Below, piece after piece: positions 60,063-63,234 of a stretch of DNA of 63,234 nucleotides. A program made the position numbers and the translations under genes. A model generated the notes under the pieces. That model saw only the letters and a list, made by a program, of their open reading frames with translations, was not told where the DNA came from and searched no databases. Position 1 is the first letter of the stretch. Each line of letters opens with the position of its first letter. This DNA is from Clostridium sp. (GTDB lineage: Bacteria > Bacillota > Clostridia > Lachnospirales > Lachnospiraceae), in NCBI GenBank assembly GCA_023664775.1, contig JAMPEW010000014.1:1-63234 (forward strand), read 5' to 3'.

Positions 60063-61679
60063 ATGATAAAAAATGATATTTACGAAATAACAATTGATGA
60101 TATTGGAAATGACGGTGAGGGAATCGGACATGTGCTTGACCGACAAAACGGACGCAGCTTTGCAGTTTTTGTGAAAGATACCGTAATAGGGGATCGGGCA
60201 CGCATCCGTATTGTAAAGGCGAAAAAGACATACGCTTACGGAAGGCTTGAGGAGCTTATTCAGCCGTCCCCCTATAGAATGGAAGCTGTCTGTGATAAGG
60301 CAAGGCGCTGTGGTGGCTGCAGCCTTATGCACATGTCCTACGAAAAGCAGCTTGAATACAAATGGAATAAGGTCAAGTCCTGCCTTGAAAGAATAGGGGG
60401 CATCAGCAATGCTGAAACGATTATGGAGCCTGTCTGTGGGATGGATGCTCCATATTTTTACAGGAATAAAATGCAGCTCCCCGTAGGGAGAGACAAGGAC
60501 GGAAATATTGTCATCGGCTTTTATGCGGGCAGAACCCATGCCATCATCAACCTTGAAAAATGCTATATCGGGCATGAGGTGAATGATTATATTATCAGAC
60601 ATGTGAGAAAGTGGCTGGAGGATATAGACGGAAGGACAGGGATAGTATACAACGAAGAAAATCATACAGGTCTTGTGCGCCATATAATGACAAGGGTTGG
60701 CTTTGCAACAGGCGAGCTTATGGTTTGCCTTGTGATAAATGGGGATAGTATGCCAAAGGAATATGAGAATTCATTTGTGGATGCTGTTTGTGCAGCCGTT
60801 TCCGAGTACAATGATGCACAGGGGAAACAGGTTGAGCCTGCAAGTAAGGGAATGATAGATTGTGGCGAAGTGACAGAGCGTGATGCACAGGGGAAACAGG
60901 TCGAGCCTGCAAGTAAGGGAATGATAGATTGTGGAGAAGTGACAGGGCGTGATATGCAGGGGAAACAGATTCGGCTTGCCAGTGTGTGTATAAATATAAA
61001 TAAAGAAAAGACGAATAAAATTTTAGGAGATAAATGCGTAACCCTTTATGGAAGGGATTATATTGAGGATTATATCGGCGATATTTTATTCAGAATTTCG
61101 CCCCTTTCCTTTTATCAGGTAAATCCTGTTCAGACAAAGGCAATCTATGACAAGGCAATAGAGTATGCCGGGCTTAAAGGCGATGAAACCGTGTGGGATA
61201 TGTACTGTGGAATTGGAACCATATCACTTTCCCTTGCAAAAAAGGCGAAGAAGGTTTATGGCGTGGAAATTATCCCTGCGGCTATTTGTGATGCAAAAGA
61301 AAACGCAAGAATAAATCATATAAAAAATGTTGAATTTTTCTGTGGAAAAGCCGAGACGATTGTGCCTGAATTTTATCAGAAGACTGGCGGCAGTGATGGA
61401 AAGCATCCTGACGTTATCGTTGTTGACCCACCGAGAAAGGGCTGTGACGCCGTTCTTTTAGATACGATAGTGTCCATGGCTCCTGACCGTCTTGTATATG
61501 TAAGCTGTGACCCTGCAACCCTTGCAAGGGATGTGAAGCTGCTTTCGGATATGGGTTATGGGCTGAGGAAGGCGACGGTATTTGATGCCTTTTGTCAGAG
61601 CGGGCATGTGGAGACGGTAGTGCTTTTGTCTCGCAAATTACCAAATAGTCATATCTGTTCAGACTGCTTATACATATGA
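60063..61679 (+). CDS. RlmD/RumA-type 23S rRNA uracil-5 methyltransferase
   Basis: 538 residues. A TRAM domain (IDDIGNDGEGIGHV) is followed by the [4Fe-4S] cysteines CDKARRCGGCSLMHM. The SAM pocket is WDMYCGIGTISLSLAKKA. VVDPPRKGCDA and the catalytic Cys in YVSCDPATLARD come next. Residues 251-303 hold an unusual 23-residue tandem repeat (AQGKQVEPASKGMIDCGEVT). The end stops soon after VETVVLLSRK with an unrelated tail (LPNSHICSDCLYI), so the 3' end may have been replaced. RlmD, RlmCD and TrmA-like targets (m5U747, m5U1939, m5U54) cannot be separated here. Confidence 0.85.
   Translation: MIKNDIYEITIDDIGNDGEGIGHVLDRQNGRSFAVFVKDTVIGDRARIRIVKAKKTYAYGRLEELIQPSPYRMEAVCDKARRCGGCSLMHMSYEKQLEYKWNKVKSCLERIGGISNAETIMEPVCGMDAPYFYRNKMQLPVGRDKDGNIVIGFYAGRTHAIINLEKCYIGHEVNDYIIRHVRKWLEDIDGRTGIVYNEENHTGLVRHIMTRVGFATGELMVCLVINGDSMPKEYENSFVDAVCAAVSEYNDAQGKQVEPASKGMIDCGEVTERDAQGKQVEPASKGMIDCGEVTGRDMQGKQIRLASVCININKEKTNKILGDKCVTLYGRDYIEDYIGDILFRISPLSFYQVNPVQTKAIYDKAIEYAGLKGDETVWDMYCGIGTISLSLAKKAKKVYGVEIIPAAICDAKENARINHIKNVEFFCGKAETIVPEFYQKTGGSDGKHPDVIVVDPPRKGCDAVLLDTIVSMAPDRLVYVSCDPATLARDVKLLSDMGYGLRKATVFDAFCQSGHVETVVLLSRKLPNSHICSDCLYI
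60813..60970 (+). repeat. 69-bp in-frame tandem repeat inside rlmD
   Basis: Two full units, 60813-60881 and 60882-60950, are nearly identical. A third partial copy begins at 60951 (GATATGCAGGGGAAACAG). Since 69 is a multiple of three, the frame is kept and each unit encodes 23 residues. Probably a variable-number repeat. Confidence 0.9.
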
Positions 61680-61932
61680 AAATGAAGCGGATATGTTAAA
61701 TGTTGTTTTGATTAAACAGGGGAAGAAAAAGAACGAATGGAATTGCTGCGGCAATTGGCAGTACAACAGTTGAGAACATTGGAAACAGTAAGCCTAAATA
61801 ATTTGCCGAAATTAGGAATGGAAATGTAGAAGAAAATCTGGAAATGAAGATATACCTATAGGAGTGGATGGATTATATTTAGGCTTCATTGATACATTTT
61901 GCAATGATTTAATATGTGAAAGAAGGGAAAAA

Positions 61933-62448
61933 ATGAAAACATTGCGTGCGAAAGGTGCTTTAATATTAAATTTGGCATTCTCCGGGGTACCGGGTGTTAT
62001 AATAATTCTTTTAGGCATAAATGCTTTTTGTGAAGGGCATATAGATGAGGGGATATGGTTTGTATTTGTTTCAATTTTGTTTATTTTATTTGGGCTTTTT
62101 GCAGGCTTAAGAATTTATTGCACCCATTGGATTCAATATGGAGATGGCAAAATTGTCATAAGGCGTGTCAGCAAAGACCGTATAAATGGCAGACCCGTAG
62201 GAAAATGGAAAAACAGAGAAGATACATTTTTACTTGAGGAAATAGATACATATGGGTTGTCATGGCAGGTTTTAGGCTATTATGTGGAATATCATCGCAG
62301 CAGTGGCGGTTCTCTTACAACGGAGTATTTTTTTCAGTTGAAAAATGGGAAAAAAATCGGGTATGAGATTGTATATTATACACGCAAAGAGGAAGCTGAG
62401 TTTTTGCGTTACATATATGAAAAAACAGGAATTGAATTTCAGAAATAG
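61933..62448 (+). CDS. Two-helix membrane protein, unknown
   Basis: A 171-residue protein with two membrane segments near 10-30 (LILNLAFSGVPGVIIILLG) and 42-62 (FVFVSILFILFGLFAGL). A soluble C-terminal part follows (IVIRRVSKDRINGRPVGKWK, and YFFQLKNGKKIGYEIVYYTR), possibly a PH-like beta domain. I know no family name. AGAAGGG lies before ATG 61933. The preceding 253 bases contain no gene I can support, only scattered decayed coding-like sequence. Confidence 0.55.
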   Translation: MKTLRAKGALILNLAFSGVPGVIIILLGINAFCEGHIDEGIWFVFVSILFILFGLFAGLRIYCTHWIQYGDGKIVIRRVSKDRINGRPVGKWKNREDTFLLEEIDTYGLSWQVLGYYVEYHRSSGGSLTTEYFFQLKNGKKIGYEIVYYTRKEEAEFLRYIYEKTGIEFQK

Positions 62449-62552
62449 GTATCAGATTTATATTAGATGAAAGGGCTGCATAATTTGCCCCAAAGGTATA
62501 ATCTATATTAGAAAAACGTCAATAACGGCAAAAATATTAGATGGAGAATGCT

Positions 62553-63130
62553 ATGGAAATAAAAAGGGACGTATATCTTGACCGGCTTATTGTTAGAAAA
62601 CACAATGGTTTTATTAAGGTTATTACAGGAATCCGAAGAAGTGGGAAATCTTATCTGTTGAATACATTGTTTTACAATCATCTGGCAGCAGAAAATACAT
62701 CGGTACTCCTTATAAGATTTACTTTGAGGATGTGGGACTTCGTAATGCCTGTCTGTCCTTTAGACAGATTGAGGGAACTCATATCATGGAAAATATCATT
62801 TATAAAGAACTCAGATACAGAGGCTATCAGGTTGATGTGGGAACTGTTGAATCACGAGAGAAGGATGATGCTGGAAAAGAAATACGCGTGCAGAGAGAAA
62901 TTGATTTTATAGCTTCATTGGGAAGTAAAAAATATTATATCCAGTCTGCATATGCGATTCCGAATCAGGAGAAATATGAACAGGAAACAAAGCCATTTGA
63001 GCGTACGATGGATTCTTTCAAAAAAATAATCATTGTTGAAAAGAGCATGAAGCCGCGTTATGATGAAAATGGGTACTTAATGATGGGCATGAAAGAATTT
63101 TTGCTTGATGCAGATAGCTTGCTTATTTGA
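62553..63130 (+). pseudogene. DUF4143-type ATPase gene with an internal deletion
   Basis: The 5' part encodes an AAA-type N terminus with a Walker A loop, VITGIRRSGKSYLL. The 3' part, in another frame, encodes the usual C-terminal end of the same family (YFEDVGLRNACLSFRQIEGT, FIASLGSKKYYIQSAYAIPN and GYLMMGMKEFLL). Intact members are about 400 residues. Here the join near 62700-62720 brings ENTS next to GTPYKIYF, missing some 200 residues and shifting the frame. Neither half would work alone. The downstream 63131-63234 shows nothing recognisable. Confidence 0.8.
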
Positions 63131-63234
63131 TATGGCTATTTTAATTTACACTTAAAAAGAGCTGAAATATATTTGTGAGAAAATGCCATATGTGGCAAAA
63201 AAATCACGGAGCGTATTTGAAGTAAAAGAGGATG

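Noticed and set aside
62541-63130. Two separate small genes
   Set aside because: The two frames are the beginning and end of one ATPase family separated by a deletion and frameshift, so a single pseudogene is the better description.

Overview
The window looks like a chromosomal segment of an anaerobic, low-GC, Gram-positive Clostridia, most likely a gut Lachnospiraceae (Roseburia/Butyrivibrio/Agathobacter type). Reasons: strong AGGAGG ribosome sites with many GTG and TTG starts, the SCIFF peptide plus radical SAM maturase beside a fused SecDF, a Gram-positive Tad pilus locus without secretin, and the dnaX-ybaB-recR, recJ-apt-rel and hisS-aspS gene orders. No rRNA, tRNA, CRISPR array, integrase or complete insertion sequence was seen.

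Layout. 1-1310: repeats, a promoter, a DHH phosphoesterase gene and its terminator. 1360-3200: accessory island with a 20-bp tandem repeat and an Rpn-family PD-(D/E)XK nuclease whose C-terminal tail is repeated twice more downstream as free-standing small genes linked by ATGA overlaps. 3340-12470: a Tad/Flp pilus operon (prepilin peptidase, TadZ, TadA, TadB, an unusual TadC, Flp pilin, three pseudopilin-like envelope proteins, a FHA protein) behind a promoter overlapped by a perfect inverted repeat. 12536-17359: flavodoxin-SCP2 protein, dnaX, ybaB, recR and phosphofructokinase. 17501-20389: a small unknown protein and a membrane-anchored protein with a C39-like tail. 20374-22162 (minus): lysA and a cyclophilin. 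22272: mltG.

23413-37322 is a phosphosignalling block: two FHA proteins, a PP2C phosphatase, a transmembrane Ser/Thr kinase, a membrane protein whose tail is a ladder of T-x-x-L motifs, and a 1668-residue Ig-repeat surface protein. A ParDE-like toxin-antitoxin pair and a second PP2C follow. The kinase, phosphatase, phosphothreonine readers, candidate multivalent substrate and surface protein lie in one transcriptional direction. I regard this block and the Rpn tail array as the two most likely under-described systems here.

37324-41829: HAD phosphatase, PII-like protein with a CPA2 antiporter, a small membrane protein, and SCIFF with its maturase. 41886-54060: secDF, recJ, apt, rel, an MBL hydrolase, hemZ, hisS, aspS, closed by an 81-bp near-perfect inverted repeat. 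54194-58876 (minus): mutS2, then a response regulator and histidine kinase. 59116-61679: yhaM and rlmD (rlmD carries an in-frame 69-bp tandem repeat). 61933-63130: a small membrane protein and a DUF4143-type ATPase gene broken by an internal deletion.

A palindromic element with arms close to AGGTAATTGCGAAACT recurs between genes at 10299-10451 and 17421-17472, with a single arm at 27190-27205. All functional calls come from reading the sequence; no database search was run.
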